Positions 22,741 to 34,200 of a DNA stretch of 64,000 nt are shown here, one piece after another. The translations under genes were made by a program, and so were the position numbers. Positions within the stretch are counted from its first letter, which is position 1. The number at the start of each line of letters is the position of its first letter. The notes beneath the pieces were generated by a model. The model searched no databases. It was given only the letters and a program-made list of their open reading frames with translations, and was not told where the DNA came from. The stretch comes from Toxorhynchites rutilus septentrionalis. Its lineage: Eukaryota; Arthropoda; Insecta; Diptera; Culicidae. The stretch lies in assembly GCF_029784135.1 (NCBI RefSeq), contig NC_073746.1:256966994-257030993 (forward strand). Direction: 5' to 3'.

Positions 22741-23030
22741 CATTCCATAGTTGGTATTAAAATTCTTCAGTTCATTCGCTTCTAGCCTCGAGAAGGGTCC
22801 TTGAGAAAATAAACACTTTCCCATACTCCTCCTTCACTTGTCTTAAGATGTCTTAACAATCCATTCCCGCTCGACGCTTACCGGCAACGATGTTGCTCCG
22901 ATGACCACCAAACGAGAAATGGTGTGTTTTCAGGCAGGCAGGCAGATAATGAATTATAGAGACTTTAATTTTTTTTCGGTTCATTCATCTCTAGCCTTGA
23001 AAAGGGACCTTGTAAAACTTTGCTTTACTC
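22741..23030 (-). repeat. Dispersed repeat, two diverged tandem units (also at 49370-49640)
   Basis: The unit TCATTCGCTTCTAGCCTCGA with GAAGGGTCCTTG (about 22777-22850) recurs at about 22982-23052 as TCATTCATCTCTAGCCTTGA. In reverse complement the same words occur at 49540-49640 (AGAGACGAATGAAC next to CTTTCTCAAGG). Around 22880 the reverse complement has CAACATCGTTGCCGG, and 49465 has the matching CAACATCGTTGCTGG. Between the units lies (CAGG)n at 22931-22945. Non-coding. Confidence 0.6.
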
Positions 23031-23600
23031 CTGCATTACACCTCCACTAGGGTGGCAATGGGTGTATGAGAAAAATTTCATCATTGAATTTCAAAAACCG
23101 ACCATGTACATTTTGTTTATTGGCCCGAAAAAATTATCTGTGCAAAGTTTCAGCTCGATCGGACATGATTTAGAAGTACCTCAAAGCGCTCAAAGTTTTG
23201 GTTTTTTGATCCTCGTAAATCTTCCAAGGGGGGAGTAAAAGAAATTTGTAAAATAGATTTTTTTTTTCGATGCGATAAAGAAGTACGAACCAAAAATAAT
23301 TATCGAATTTAATGAACCGACCATGTACATTTTGTTTATTGGTCCAAAAAATGATCTGTGCAAAGTTTCAGCTCAATCGCACATGATTTAGGGGAGCTCA
23401 AAGCACTCAAAGTTTTGATTTTCGAGAATCAGATTTTCGAGGATCAAAAAATCAAAACTTTGAGCGCTATGAGGCACCCCTAAATCATGTCCGATCGAGC
23501 TGAAACTATGCACAGATAATTTTTTTGGGCCAATAAACGAAATGTACATGGTCGGTTTTTGAAATTCGATGAAATTCGTTTTCGAAAATGTTGGACCTCA
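23031..23600. repeat. Palindromic dispersed repeat (family also at 33748)
   Basis: The left arm (23080-23215) carries AAAAACCGACCATGTACATT, TTTCAGCTCGATCGGACATG and CTCAAAGCGCTCAAAGTTTT. A partial direct copy is at about 23290-23420, and a reverse-complement copy at about 23440-23580. The element can fold into a long hairpin and has no coding content. The copy at 33748-34200 has the same word order. Confidence 0.75.
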
Positions 23601-25099
23601 ACGACCACAAAATGGTCGAAATTCGCGAAACTAATTTTTAACAAAGCTGATAATAAAACTTAATGGATTGTAACCGTTGTTCGTTTATAGGTCTTTCAAT
23701 AATGAAATGGCATTGGAAACTATACAATTTCAATTCTGACACATGGCACGAATAATACATGATCAGTGAAAAACAGTTTACTGAAAAACTAAACAGCAAA
23801 AAAAAATCATCCGTTACGAACAATGCAATACATTCGGATCGAATATCTGAACAAGTAGAGAAGAAACAAGAAATCCATAACTTGGTTGGTAATCGACGCC
23901 TAATAAAGCATCCAAAAGTCATTAATTTTTGTTCACAGTTTGCACTTTTTATCATTTCATTTCCAACGTAAAATAAAATTAGTATGAATTACCTCATAAT
24001 AAACTGTATTTGATATTTTTACGAACATTTTCCATTATCTAGGAAAATGCTTAACGGATATCGAGTTCATTTCCTTCATCAATGATAGTCATTCAACAGA
24101 CATTTAATAATCTTTGTATGCGTGTGAATGAAGCATGATATTTTGAAATCCGTTTTTCATTCACTTACTTCCCACATCCTCAGAGGCCCTCAATGGCCAA
24201 TCTTCCCACTTTTACTGAATGTCCTACCAGTTCGCACTTTTGCTTTCTGACCTCTCTTCTTTCGAACACTTCGCACCTCGCGTGCGGTTTCCCCAACTTC
24301 TTCCGGCCAGGACGTTCTCGCAGCACTGACCCTGACCCCTTTTGGGGCGCTACATCTTGTTCACTCGTATGTAAGCCTCGCATTTTCGCATTTCCTTCTC
24401 CCCTGTAATCATAAGTCATTTGGTGGGGATGTCGCTATGTATTCACTGCAGCAGCCACAACAGCGAAATGAAGCAGCGGATGCACATTTTTATCTGCCAT
24501 GGTCGGACTCCAATCACGGGATTCTATACAACGGCAACATGGGCAAAAACGAGAAGTAGAGAGCCTTGATGTGAATGTTTGTTCCTTCTTCGCTTGCTGT
24601 TCCACCACGTGAGTTGAAGCAGATACTGGGTTTTTATGTTGGGCGTCAGCAATCCATGTATCATGCTCTGCTGAGACTTTATGCTCGTTTTTTTTTCTTC
24701 ACCGTCTGTGTATGATCACGCTAGGGTGTATCTTAAAAGATATAATTTAGGTGTCATGTTATTTATGATATTCGACTTTCTAACTAGCAATAATCGCACC
24801 TCGGCTGTACCCCATTGGTGGTTACGATATGGCCACTACAGGAAGTTGTATTAGATCTGGTGGTAGAGTATTAGGTTTCATAATTCAGTAAATAACTTTT
24901 TGATTGTTTTTTGAGTTTTTTAACCATAGCGAACTCTTGACTACATTGCAAACATTTTTATTTGAAATTTCAATTTTGTTTCAGAATTTACCCAACTGTT
25001 CAATACTTGTTTCAGAACATATCAAAATATTCAATACTACTTGATTCGTCTTCACCCTACTCAGGATACTCAATTACTCCCCTCTAGCAGCCCGCAAAA
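23601..25099. other. No recognised features
   Basis: Open frames at 23638-23955 (minus) and 24180-24419 match no known protein. The part 24170-24560 is clearly GC-richer and repeat-poor, compatible with single-copy DNA; the rest is AT-rich. Confidence 0.4.
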
Positions 25100-25129
25100 C
25101 TGTCGTTTCATCAAACCTGGATAAAACAA

Positions 25130-25787
25130 AACTTTTGTGTCGTTCCATCACAAACAGATACGACATTTTGAGGTTTTCATCATCGATGAATCAACATGAA
25201 ACGGTGCTCTGAAAAAATATCTGGATGGAGATTCAACCAGATGAAGTATACTCCAATGTTCCTCAAGCAGGAGTCGTGTTGGACGGCGAGAGTTATTTCC
25301 GCTGTCAAATTCCCACATTCCCGCCAATGACCGGTTCTATACTGGTTTCAGCACTGGTTTAACAAGCCGAGAGGACTTGCCATCAACCAGAAAGTGTACC
25401 AGGAGGAGTGCCTGGAGCTGATTCTGGTTCCGTTCTTAAAGGGGCATCATTCTGATGGGAAGTACGTCTTCTGACCGGACAAGACGTCTTCCCATTACGC
25501 CAAGAAGACGTTGGCGTACTTCGAAGAAAAACAGATACCGTACGTACCCAAGGAACGGAACCTGACCAACGTGCTCCAGTGCCGTCCGGACGAGGATTTT
25601 TCGGCTCCCTCAGTGCGCTAGTGTACAAGAATAATTGGCGGGCCACGGACACCAAGTAGTTGACCACGAGTATCCGGAATTACATCCAGAAGATGGATGT
25701 CAGTGCAGTCCAGCGCTCTTGTGAGAGCATCTCCACCAAGTTGCGCCATGCGGCTGAACACGGCCTCTTTGCCAACATTCACTGACT
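25130..25787 (+). pseudogene. DD37E-type Tc1/mariner transposase relic (ITmD37E-like)
   Basis: The first catalytic region is seen as FIIDEST near 25180. Further on one frame reads AINQKVYQEECLELILVPFL, then PDKTSSHYAKKTLAYFEEKQ, IPYVPKERNLTNVLQCRP and DEDF; the C-terminus runs in shifted frames to IRNYIQKMDVSAVQ-like sequence and ANIH. Between the second Asp (PDK) and the Glu of RPDED I count 37 residues, the DD37E spacing of the ITmD37E family described in mosquitoes. One stop lies just before PDK and frameshifts occur at about 25200 and 25600. It is GC-richer than its surroundings, so perhaps a recent arrival. Confidence 0.8.
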
Positions 25788-26021
25788 TTTTTTTTCGAAG
25801 AACAACCGTTATGTTTTCAAATAAAAATACTAGATTTCTTGAAAGATTTGTTTTTACTATATCACTGAAGAAATTCTCATTTTGTCGGAAATGAAGTTAA
25901 ATAGAATTCATAAAATCAACAGGTTTCAAGTATAATGGAACTATAAATCTATAAACGCTATCTGTTTAACGAATATTAATCCAGAAACGAAGCAGCTCAG
26001 GAAGCTTAAAGTCTCTCAAAT

Positions 26022-26100
26022 ACAGTAGTCGGTCGGTAACTGGACTTACTTCAAATGGACTTATCTTTAACAGGGTGTGCGTTAACGGAGTTGCAAAGCA
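26022..26100. repeat. Possible pogo-like terminus
   Basis: TACAGTAGTCGGTCGGTAAC followed by TGGACTTACTTCAAATGGAC has the form of pogo/Tigger ends, which begin CAGT and repeat a TAACTGGAC word. The same GTTAACTGGACTAC word occurs at 33645. The other end was not paired. Confidence 0.35.
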
Positions 26101-26103
26101 GTT

Positions 26104-26205
26104 GAGTGTCAACATAAGACTTCATCTTCAATTTGTAGATTTGATTTTGTTATCTTGTAGCCCAATCAGCGAATAAAATTTCGATAATTGGGTTGATTTT
26201 CCATT
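26104..26205 (-). repeat. Sequence shared with 33600-33700
   Basis: The reverse complement (GGAAAATCAACCCAATTATC and on) aligns with the plus strand at 33617-33700 (GGAAAATCAGTACAATTATC). In one shared frame both read as KFYSLIGLQ or EFYSLTGLQ. Whether this is a decayed coding repeat or just a dispersed repeat cannot be told. Confidence 0.5.
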
Positions 26206-26740
26206 ATTGTAGCGCCTGAAAATGGTTATCAATTCGTATAGGTTGCCATATTTTAATGACGTTTCGTTCAATGAAAGCCAAAAAACAACGAATAAGGTTA
26301 CAGCTATGACATTGTTCTGTGTATTGCTTTGAGGGACACATGAACATTTCTTCAAGATTGGAGAAAGACAGATGAATCAATACAGACACTACGATGAAAA
26401 GATATGAAGAAAACCAAAGAAAACGACACATTTTTTTGCTGACATCAATGAACCAAGCTTTTAGTAAAATATCGCAGATAATTATAGCATGGTTAGAAAT
26501 TCCTGATTCCTTTCTTGTTTCGTAAATAGTTTTACAGTAACGTTTACAAGAGAAAAATTGTAATAAAAGTCTTCTGATTCGGTAAATTTCTCCGAGATAC
26601 ATCAAATCGATAATCCATGGAAAATTGTAAGAACTATCTTTTTTCCAATAATGACCAACGTATTGTTCTGGGGGTATTCGTAGCCACATTGGTTGCGCGT
26701 TCGCGCGTTTGCTTACAATGAAATTCCGGAAGAGGCTCAT
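26204..26740 (-). other. Unrecognised 178-codon open frame
   Basis: This is among the longest open frames here outside retroelements. It starts MSLFRNFIVSKRANAQPMW and has one hydrophobic stretch (FLWFSSYLFIVVSVLIHLSF) that could span a membrane. I recognise no domain. AT-rich codon use does not differ visibly from the flanks, and its end runs into a repeated sequence (26104-26205). It may be chance, or an exon of a membrane protein. Confidence 0.15.
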
Positions 26741-28800
26741 ATGTATGTCGTCAAGAAGCTTAAAATCGCTAAGAACCTACAGTTTCCCATCTGAAGGAAA
26801 TAAATAAGACAAATCATTACTTAGTAGTTGTTTATTTCCCGCATGTTCCAAGAAAATTCGATGAAAAGCATAATTTTGGGAAGCGACATTTTGTGTGCAA
26901 TATTTTTCGGATACACCCTTTGAAACACATTGAAAACTGAACCGACCTCGTAAGTTAGACACGCATAAATGAATGAAATAATGACATTGATGAAATTGCA
27001 ATATTGTATTTAAGACATATTCGTACTTGTAATTCATTTCACATCATTATTATCATAAAAGATATGAAAAAAGTTATACTCAAGTGCTGCTGCCCTAACT
27101 ACATCGCTAATTTTCATTCTCCTTTAGTCCATCGTTTTGTTAAGTGCAGATTTTTCAAATTTATTTTAGTTACATTTGCCTTCTATATAACTTCACCACA
27201 TCAGGCGGAGGAAACCTCATATTTTTATATCAGCCGTGGCAGTCCATCATGTTACCAACACAAACGTCGACAACGTCGCATGGCGGAAAAGATCTGACCA
27301 ACGGCGTTGCCTACCGAACACTCATGAAGCACGCATATTCTGTGCTGTGCTGTGACACACTCACTCAGTCCCAGTGCTCCTTTCTTCAGTATGTTTCTCG
27401 ATACAGCATCGTGGTAAGTATGTAATGAAATACGAATACCGTGGCTACGACAAAAAGGAAGTGGAGATCATTTACCATGGAACCCTTCTCTTACGCAGAC
27501 ATGTGCAGCGTAAGACCTTAACCTTCATCCGGGCTGGAATTCGGCTCGAAGAAAAAGCGTTTCAAGGTCAAAAAGTGCATCTGTCTTACTGCTGGTGCTG
27601 CTGGCTGCAATTTGTACCCAGCACACTTCGCGAATGCTTTGCGTCTAACGAATTTCACACGTTTTCTTTCGGATCTGCAGAAGTGTACAGTTTCACACTA
27701 GAACGCGGCGTATCACCAGCATTAGCCCCAACTCAAGGAAGACCCTCATTTGCTACGAGCCCTAAGAGGACTTATAAGACTGCATATGTTTCGTTATTTA
27801 GTAAGCTCATGAGGGAGTACAATTTGTCGTCTCAAATTACCGGAAACAGTATTCCATGAGGGTGTGGATATAATTGTTTTATTGGGGTAAAGTTGAGCGT
27901 TCCACGGAGAGTAGCTATTTTCACTACGAAAACTGCACTTCGTCGCGTAAGTTTCCAGTCGAGTTCTTCTTTGTCTACATTCGCATGATCCCGGGAACCA
28001 AGTTGAATGAAACTTCTATATTGGCCTTGACTCTCAGTGATTATACATTCAAACGCTTGCAAATAGGCCGTATTACACCGTCTGAAATGCATCTCGAAAC
28101 GTCGTTTTCCCGCCGCATCGTTTGGTAGTGGCGTGGTGAAATACAACGAATTCCATGGTATCCTGAAAAATACCATGCGTTTGCACTTCACTGGGGTAAT
28201 GGAATTATGCTTTTTGCCTTTTACTCAGATCTAATCTAAATTAACGTTCTTGGCGATGATTTAACAGTTCGCATTAGTCTTTACTAAACACCGGTGGAAC
28301 ATTCCGACTTCCGTTGAAGATCTCATACAGAAGCCATGGGAAAGTTGTCAGTATACCAAAACATATTAATCTTTGGAGAATACTTCAGCGAGACAATGTT
28401 CGATGCCTAGAACACCAAGCAATCTGATCCCACAATTAAAATAGATGCCCTGGAATTCTGCAGCACTATTCGCCGCTGGGGTGTAATGCTCTACTTGATT
28501 ATGTAATCATTATGTTTATGAGTGGTGCTTGCACCGCATGTACCAGGCCCGACGACTGAAGCACCCGACAGGCAGTTACTGCGAATCTCATGCAGGGGAA
28601 TTTGTACGTGCATAAGTGGCGCGATAATCGTTGCCGGTCCCATTCAGATAACATCACGACGGTCATCATCATTAGCGTTAAAGGCATCGTGAACGAAAAA
28701 TTCATTATCAATTGGTTCATTTGTGCTCACTCTGATACATATTCAGATCACTTAACAATTTTGTATTCGAAAACTTTAACATTAAAAACATTGTAGAGCC
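26741..28800. other. No recognised gene; odd open frames and a possible microexon
   Basis: The stretch 27226-28600 is GC-richer and holds open frames on both strands (27374-27859 and 27874-28128 plus, 27832-28191 minus) with no known motif. At 27390-27413, TTTCTTCAG and GTAAGT bracket 24 bases that stay open (see findings). A segment near 28590 reads NLMQGNLYVHKWRDNRC, vaguely like piggyBac transposases, but too weak to call. Confidence 0.3.
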
Positions 28801-29475
28801 CTACACTCTGTCCAATTTCTATAAGACCAGGGTATGATCTTACTACTTCGTGTCATTGTAAACAAACAATGCTTCAATTTATATTCTAGTGTGTAGGTAT
28901 TGGTGACTACCATACACTGCATGATTTTCATATGTGTGTGTGCAAGCGCTGAGCGTAAACGAATGTTTTCGTATTTTCAGCTGTCAAGTTTCTATAAGAC
29001 CAGTTACATTTTTCGTTGTTTTAGTTGTTTTGGTCAATTAAATCTTGAAAATTCCGAAGGGGAAAGTCCTCACGGAGAGAGAAGAAAGACAATTCGATGC
29101 ATTTCACCAAGAAAATTTTGGTATTAGAGAAATTTCTCGTTGGATTGGACGATCCCATCAAGTAGCGCTCAATTATTTGATGAATACTCAAGGATACGGT
29201 AAAAAGGAGAGAGCTCCACGTAAATCGAAGCTCTCCAATATAAGCGGGAAATAGCTAGAACAGGTTCGAATACCTCAAAATCGCATGCGTAAATAAAGCA
29301 ATATTTCAACTACTCAACTGTTCGGGTGACAATTCTGACGAATTGTTGGTAAAAAATTCTTACATAAAGAGGGCTTGAAAGGTTAAAACTCCTCATCTTA
29401 CACCATCTTACACCATCTCACATCGAGAAAATAGAAAAAAAATATGGAGAAATTCGTTCAGCAGAATTTGGTAAA
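28801..29475 (+). pseudogene. Tc3-like element: left end and transposase N-terminus
   Basis: The end at about 28801 reads TACACTCTGTCCAATTTCTA followed by TAAGACC, and a TTTCTATAAGACCAG word recurs at 28990, as in Tc3-type subterminal repeats. From 29055 the protein reads PKGKVLTEREERQFDAFHQE, then IREISRWIGRSHQVALNYLM and TQGYGKKERAPRKSKLS. This matches Tc3-like transposases (EERxxIDAFHxxGxSxxEIAxxIGRSxxxVxNYLKxPxxYG). Later stops and shifts degrade it (LLVKNSYIK-like remnant near 29345). The catalytic domain is absent: a pogo-like end starts at 29476. Confidence 0.7.
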
Positions 29476-29577
29476 TACAGTAGAACCCCGATTATCCGCG
29501 AAATAGTCGGGCTAGGTCATCGCGTATAACCAAAATTGTGGATAACGCAATATATGACTAAAAATGAGGTACAAACA
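29476..29577. repeat. Pogo/Tigger-like terminus
   Basis: ACAGTAGAACCCCGATTATC followed by CGCG, then a GTGGATAACGC word, is a textbook pogo/Tigger-type end (CAGTxGAACCxCGATTATCCGCG). No matching right end was seen, but the adjoining GTTGCGCGGTATC recurs inverted at 31143-31155, so the ends of the palindromic field may belong to this element. Confidence 0.55.
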
Positions 29578-31540
29578 TGTTGCGCGGTATCAAAAATTTT
29601 TTTTTTTAATTTCCAAAGAGTGGTTAGGTAAGGGAGTAAAAAGTGCCCCCAAACCAAATCACTAGCTGTATGGCAAATATTGTAAAGGATATTAAATAAG
29701 AAATTTTGGCGGTTTATTTGAACCCCTATGTGGTTTGACGTAGGATCTATAGTGAAAAACCGTACTTTTTCGTGTATTTCACGCCATCCTCAATAGATCC
29801 GAGATAAAAATTTGAAAAAAATACTGAATGTGCATCTTACCACGGTGTATCAAGAAAAATTATCAAAAAAATATTTCATCAAAAATTTTAGTACTAAAAA
29901 AAATATTTTAATTTTGAAATATTTCTTTTGGGATTTAGAGATTCAGTACTATGAAATTTTTTAAATCCCAAAAAAAATATTTCAAAATCAAAATATTTTT
30001 TTTAGTACTAAAATTTTTGATGAAATATTTTTTTGATAATTTTTCTTGATACACCGTGGTAAGATGCACATTCAGTATTTTTTCGTTCTGGTCGGGGGAA
30101 TTTTTCGTCAAAAAAATTTCCTCCGACTTGCACTGTGATCACGCGTATTCTAGAGCTTGCCACTCAGAATGCATTCAAGGCGTGTTATTTGGCATAGAAA
30201 TCTCAACTAAGTACTAATAAAAATGACGCAAGTAATACTACGTTGAGACGGCGAAGTTCCTCTAGGAACGTTAGTGCCATTGAAGAAGAAGAAGATTCAG
30301 TACTACTCTAATTCATATTTAAATGTGCTCTTACGGCTTTTCTAGATTAATAAATATCTTCAAGCTGTTTTTTTTTTCAAATATCTAATAATAAAAATAA
30401 AATAATAAAAAAATAATACACAGTACAAAAAAATGTTATAGATTTTCTGGCATTTCGAAATTTTGAAAAAAAATATAACTTTGAGACCACAAATCCGATT
30501 TGTTTTTTTTTTATTTTAATCTTTCAATTGAAAACCACGAATACAATCAAATAATCGATTTCAAAAAAATAAAAATAATAATGCAGACGATGAAGAAAAT
30601 TATTTTTGTGTCACACAATGCTCTTAAAAATTCAGGAAAAATTACGCCACATGTAGAAAAAAGACACATACGAACGCATTTAAATTAAAATTTGAGCAGG
30701 AGTGGGTCTCAAAGTTATTTTTTTTTTTTTAAATTTCGAAATGCCAGAAAATCTATAACATTTTTTTGTACTGTGTATTTTTTTTATTTTATTTTTATTA
30801 TTATCTCTAAATCCCAAAAAAAAAATTTTCAGAATTTAAATATTTTTTTAGTACTAAAATTTTTGATGAAATTTCTTTTGATAATTTTTCTTGATACACC
30901 GTGGTAAGATGTACATTCAGTATTTTTTCAAATTTTTATCTCGGATCTATTGAGGATGGCGTGAAGTAAACGAAAAAGTACGTTTTTCACTATAGATCCT
31001 ACGTCAAACCACATAGGGGTTCAAAAAAACCGCCAAAATTTCTTATTTAATATTCTTTACAATATTTGTGATTTGGTTTGGGGGCACTTTTTACTCCCTT
31101 ACCTAACCACTCTTTGGAAATATAAAAAAAAATTTTTTTTGATACCGCGCAACACTGAAAAAAATCTCAAAAAAATCACACATATCTATAAAAGCCGTAG
31201 AAACACATTTAAATATGATTTAGAGTAGTACTGAATCTCTAAATCTCAAAAAAAAAAATTCAAAATTAAAATTTTTTTTTTGGTACTAAAATTTTTGATG
31301 AAATTTTTTTTGATAATTTTTCTTGATACACCGTAGTAAGATGCACATTGAGTATTTTTTTTTCAAATTTTTATCTCGGATCTTTTGAGGATGGTGAAAT
31401 AAACGAAAAAGTACGTTTTTCACTATAGATCCTACGTCAAACCAATAGGGGTTCAAATAAACCGCCAAAATTTCTTATTTAATATCCTTTACAATATTTG
31501 CCATACAGCTAGTGATTTGGTTTGGGGGAGGTTTGGGGGG
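29578..31540. repeat. Large palindromic repeat field, at least three inverted copies
   Basis: The left arm from 29578 (TTGCGCGGTATCAAAAATTT, then CCAAAGAGTGGTTAGGTAAG) returns in reverse complement ending at about 31155. A third, partial copy in the same orientation as the right arm runs from about 31200 to 31540. Shared words include CACTATAGATCCTACGTCAA, CTTGATACACCGTGGTAAGA and AATTTCTTATTTAATAT. A near-perfect smaller hairpin occupies 29830-30080. A 5'-truncated SINE sits at 30083-30294. No coding capacity; the field behaves like a foldback-type element with nested duplications. Confidence 0.8.
30083..30294 (+). mobile_element. tRNA-derived SINE, 5'-truncated
   Basis: Starts at CGTTCTGGTCGGGGGAATTT, just past where the tRNA-like head would end, and runs through GCATTCAAGGCGTGTTATTT and ATCTCAACTAAGTACTA to CCATTGAAGAAGAAGAAG. 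It matches in reverse complement the full-length copy at 53314-53580. ATTCAGTA on both sides (30070-30077 and 30295 on) could be a target duplication. Confidence 0.75.
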
Positions 31541-31779
31541 GGATGAAATGGGAAATGGCGTTTAGATAAGTAACTAGATAATGTCCACGTGGAATCGATA
31601 AGTATTTTTTACTTGAAACGTGAACATTCATGATAAAAAAAAATTAAATCTGCCCTGTATTTAAAAAAAAATAACTTTTCGTTCACCCTGAGTACTCTGT
31701 ATTTATCAATAATAAAGTTGAGCGTCTCGGTTAAACATCCGTATTGTCGTAGGACTACGTCTTTGATTTCTATATAGGT

Positions 31780-33221
31780 AGTGACCAGATGGTCAGGGGT
31801 CTAACGCGGGACACAAAAAAAACTATATGTATATACGTTATGTGAACATAAGCCATAGTTTAGCGAGTCTCATTTATTCAAGAAATTCTTAACATGTGTC
31901 ATTGCAATTAAACCTGATCTGTATTATTTCTTTCAAATTATCGGCACATAGTTGAAATTTTTCGGAAGTACAGATTTTGTTTAAGCCTGAGAAAAATTCG
32001 CTCAGTCTGAGCATTTAAGCCTGGCGAGCACAATTCGAATTCTTCCATTTTCTTCAAATTATCGAATGGAATATTTGAAAATTCGAAGCCATTTTTCAAC
32101 GATTTTAGTGTTAACGTATGCATAAAAAAAATGGACAAATTTCGTATGGCGAAGGAAAAAAAACAAAAAAAAGATTATTCACAATGGAACAAATTTCCCT
32201 TGAATCCTACGTTTATTAAGCCTTCAACAAAAATGATTCAACGCTTGTGATTCGAAGGCAGCAGCCATGGCGAAAACAGTCAAGCAACTTGATGATGTTT
32301 TCATACTGCCAGCTCCACCCGAAGCGAAGAAGATGGACATCCTGAGGCACTTCGTGTCCACCGGATATAGCCGATCTGATATTTACAACATCCTCTTCCT
32401 GCTGCTCCTTAAGAGATCGAAGCAATCGGCCAAACGGTGGAGAAGAATCTGGCCAGGAATAAATCTGGAATAAAAACTTCTTTCCGGCGAAGCACTGTCG
32501 TGCTCGTAATGAATGACGAAACGTACTTGACGCTAGAATTCAAAGAATGGAAGGGGACCGGATACCTTACGTTCTCTACCAAGGTGATTAGCATTGACAT
32601 CAAATATATATTCCACACCAAGTTCTTGAAGATGGTCCTTCTCTGGCTTACGATCGGCGAGAAGGGAATTTCCAAGCCGCTCTTCTGTCGAATCTTACGG
32701 TGAACGGGGAGATATACAGTATGAAGTGCCTGCCGGATATTGCTGCCTTTATAAAGAGGTATCACGCAAAGGTGATGTGTCTCTAGGTCGAACGTGGCAG
32801 CGGCACATTATGCCATGAGATCACTGGAGGAGATGGATCGTCTGGAGATAAACATTGTAGTTAAGACCGCCAACATTACCAAAACTCCCCCAATAAAAAC
32901 CATTTTCCAATTTTTTCCTATCGTTCCCAGTGCACACTCTCTAATCAAAAAGCTCACTTTCGGTGCGATGAATCTGGTTCAACGTGTTAATCTTCGGATT
33001 CATTGGAAGCGTTCTTGAACAGTCTGCCAAATAAATGTATTTTGAGGTTCATTTATTGAAAAAAATCAACATGATCAAATTGTAATATTGAAATGTACTG
33101 ATATCACGGGACATTTTCACTTCTTTTGCCAAATGCGGGAAGTTTCGCAGGACGTAATCTAACGCGGGACTCTTTGTCGAAATGCGGTACTGTCCCTTGT
33201 AACGCAGAACGTCTGGTCAGT
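31780..33221 (+). mobile_element. Tc1/mariner-superfamily element with GTGACCAG ends
   Basis: The left end (31781) reads GTGACCAGATGGTCAGGGGT and CTAACGCGGGAC; the right end is CTGGTCAG (33213-33220), preceded in reverse by GTTCTGCGTTACAAGGGAC. Words with ACGCGGGAC recur near both ends (31803, 33163). It encloses the transposase relic at 32265-33015. TATATAGG lies outside both ends, possibly part of the target. It is inserted next to a palindrome motif at 31746-31761. Confidence 0.6.
32265..33015 (+). pseudogene. Tc1/mariner-superfamily transposase relic
   Basis: N-terminus near 32324 reads KKMDILRHFVSTGYSRSDIY, then EIEAIGQTVEKNLARNKSG in a second frame. The catalytic start follows at 32510: VMNDETYLTLEFKEWKGTGY, then KYIFHTKFLKMVLLWLTIGE and KGISKPLF. 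Next come NGEIYSMKCLPDIAAFIKRY and, past a deletion that removed the second aspartate motif, NIVVKTANITKTPP. MNDETY holds the first catalytic Asp. It lies between the GTGACCAG ends. Confidence 0.7.
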
Positions 33222-33747
33222 TTATATATAGGGGGGTCGATGTATATTATAATATATACCATTAGACGGCAATTTATGCATCAATTTTTTTGCCTGAGAC
33301 ATCAACAGTGGAAATAATAAAACAAGAGAGCAATTAACAAATAAAAGAGGTATGTTTTGCGAACGGATGCGAAGAAAAATCATGTATTATGTTTTCTTTC
33401 TTTCAATTTCGTTCCCATGAATATTGTATGCAACACAAAATTGCAATAATTGTGCAATAATTCGTTCTATCAAACAACATAGCAAGACCTTTTTCGAATG
33501 CAAACATGTTGAAGTAATCAGATGCAAGATTTTATGCATTATTCAAATTCATGCTAGATTTCATCAAAGCAACGAGGAAAGTGTCACCCATACAGTGATC
33601 GTTCGTCAATTGGGCCGGAAAATCAGTACAATTATCGAGTTTTACTCGTTAACTGGACTACAAAACAGCAAAAGCTATACTTCAAATTGCAGATGATATC
33701 TATTATTGATACATTATTCCATTGCAGCCTAGTTAACGTACGCCCTG
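33222..33747. other. No gene; repeat shared with 26104-26205
   Basis: The open frame 33424-33696 includes the segment EFYSLTGLQNSK that is shared with the minus strand at 26104-26205. Otherwise unremarkable AT-rich DNA. Confidence 0.35.
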
Positions 33748-34200
33748 TAGGGTGGCAATGGATGTATGGAAAAATTTCATCATCGAATTTCAAAAACCGA
33801 CCATGTACATTTTGTTTATTGGCCCAAAACAATTATCTGTGCAAAATTTCAGCTCAATCGGACATGATTTAGGGGTGCCTCAAAGCGCTCAAAGTTTTGA
33901 TTTTTTCATCCTCGAAAATCTTCCAAGGGGGAGTAAAGAAAATTTGGTAAATCGATTTTTTTCAATGCCAAATGACTTAAAAATGCATGAAACATCGAGA
34001 TCTGGTGTCATCTCGAAAAAAATTTTTGGCCAAAAATCGACCTTTTGGGACTTATGCTGAGAGGTAATGAAGGTATGGGAAAAAAACATAATTATCGAAT
34101 TTAAAGAACCGACCATGTACATTTTGTGTATTGGTCCAAAAAAATAACCTGTGCAAAATGTCAGCTCAATCGGACATGATTTACATACAACAAACGGCCC
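33748..34200 (+). repeat. Dispersed non-coding repeat (family of 23031 and 14635)
   Basis: Starts GTAGGGTGGCAATGGATGTA and contains AAAAACCGACCATGTACATT, TTTCAGCTCAATCGGACATG and CTCAAAGCGCTCAAAGTTTT as in the 23031 copy. Further on, AAAATGCATGAAACATCGAG links it to the inverted copy at 14635-14866. A second ACCGACCATGTACATTTTGT at about 34107 begins another partial unit. Confidence 0.7.

Noticed and set aside
24180..24419. Overlapping 70-80 codon frames on both strands
   Set aside because: Both arise from the lower stop density of a GC-richer patch; neither has motifs.
27430..28200. Possible viral insertion because of unusual GC-richer frames on both strands
   Set aside because: No replicase, capsid or helicase motif could be read in any frame.
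28240..28740. piggyBac-like coding remnant
   Set aside because: Only a loose KWRDNR-type resemblance and no catalytic Asp context or TTAA ends.
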